DNA of 12,859 nt, from assembly GCA_964385465.1 (NCBI GenBank), contig CAYLPJ010000092.1, positions 1 through 12,859 on the forward strand, in the 5' to 3' direction. The notes under the pieces are model-generated. The model had not been told where the DNA came from, made no database searches, and saw only the letters and a list, made by a program, of their open reading frames with translations. A program made the translations under genes and the position numbers. This DNA comes from CAYLPJ01 sp964385465. Its GTDB lineage: Bacteria > Planctomycetota > Phycisphaerae > SM23-33. Below, piece by piece: positions 12,668 through 12,859 of the stretch (position 1 is the first letter of the stretch; every line of letters starts with the position of its first letter).

Positions 12668-12859
12668 CCGCCAAATGTGGAGTGCGGCGGCAACGACGCC
12701 GCTTTTCTTCGCCAATGGCGTTGGCCGACACACCCGGCACGTCGCGGCAAGCGTGCCAACGCCGTCCCCCGAAGCCGCCCCGCGCGTCCCGTCGAACCGG
12801 CGCCCCGGTATCGCACTCCACGGCCGTCGCCGCCAAATGTGGAGTGCGGCGGCAACGAC
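12668..12859. repeat. Tandem ~162-bp hairpin-bearing repeat, right array (continues past window)
   Basis: A 30-bp sequence at 12668-12697 is repeated exactly at 12830-12859, a spacing of 162 bp, the same period as the left array. The word GTCGCGGCAAGCGTG is at 12741-12755. The unit inverted repeat is CGCACTCCAC at 12812-12821 with GTGGAGTGCG at 12839-12848. An additional 9-bp inverted repeat, GGCGTTGGC at 12717-12725 with GCCAACGCC at 12755-12763, is present here but not in the left copies. The segment 12677-12705 is also the exact reverse complement of 233-261 in the left array. The last copy is cut by the window edge. No gene is supported. Confidence 0.8.

Noticed and set aside
1..12859. 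Circular element or plasmid because both ends carry the same repeat
   Set aside because: The end sequences are related but not an identical overlap, there is no replication or mobilisation gene, and purC is a chromosomal housekeeping gene.

Overview
The window is about 12.9 kb of very GC-rich DNA (roughly 70% GC by eye). It looks like a Planctomycetota chromosome fragment, possibly a Phycisphaerae-type lineage. The phylum call is inference. It rests on a LamG protein with a C-terminal dockerin-like calcium-loop pair, a Tat-exported formylglycine sulfatase, a GH116 glycosidase with a Cys-rich active-site segment, and a roughly 300-residue PurC. Lentisphaerota or Verrucomicrobiota cannot be excluded. 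No rRNA, tRNA, transposase, phage gene or CRISPR array is visible.

All seven genes lie on the minus strand and are read from right to left: (1) a secreted protein with a thioredoxin/deiodinase-like core but no redox cysteines (10747-12591); (2) a CocE/NonD-type serine hydrolase 29 bp downstream (9140-10717); (3) a small lipoprotein of unknown family (8268-8867); (4) an exported LamG, Ig-like and dockerin-like protein with a Pro-rich and Arg-rich tail (5643-8126); (5) a Tat-dependent sulfatase whose start overlaps the previous stop as ATGA (4177-5646); (6) a GH116-type beta-glycosidase without signal peptide (1490-3988); (7) purC (476-1375). The likely co-transcribed pairs are 1-2 (short gap, internal Shine-Dalgarno) and 4-5 (ATGA overlap). 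The other gaps are 114 to 272 bp and could hold promoters or transcript ends.

Genes 4-6, perhaps with 2 and 3, make sense as a small module acting on a sulfated or acylated glycoside. A surface glycan-binding protein and a co-translated exported sulfatase would work outside the cytoplasm. GH116 would then hydrolyse a beta-glycoside in the cytoplasm. CocE could remove an acyl or amide group. The substrate cannot be read from the sequence, and no transporter or regulator is present. purC is a housekeeping purine gene and is probably unrelated.

The non-coding DNA is the most unusual part. A repeat of about 162 bp containing an inverted repeat (GCCGCACTCC/GGAGTGCGGC) is tandem at the left edge and recurs in the same orientation at the right edge, so it brackets the whole cluster. 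Other elements are a 57-bp duplication next to purC, two opposed runs of an 8-bp-period repeat (GACCGGNN type) after the CocE gene, and a perfect 8+8 bp inverted repeat directly before the LamG start codon.
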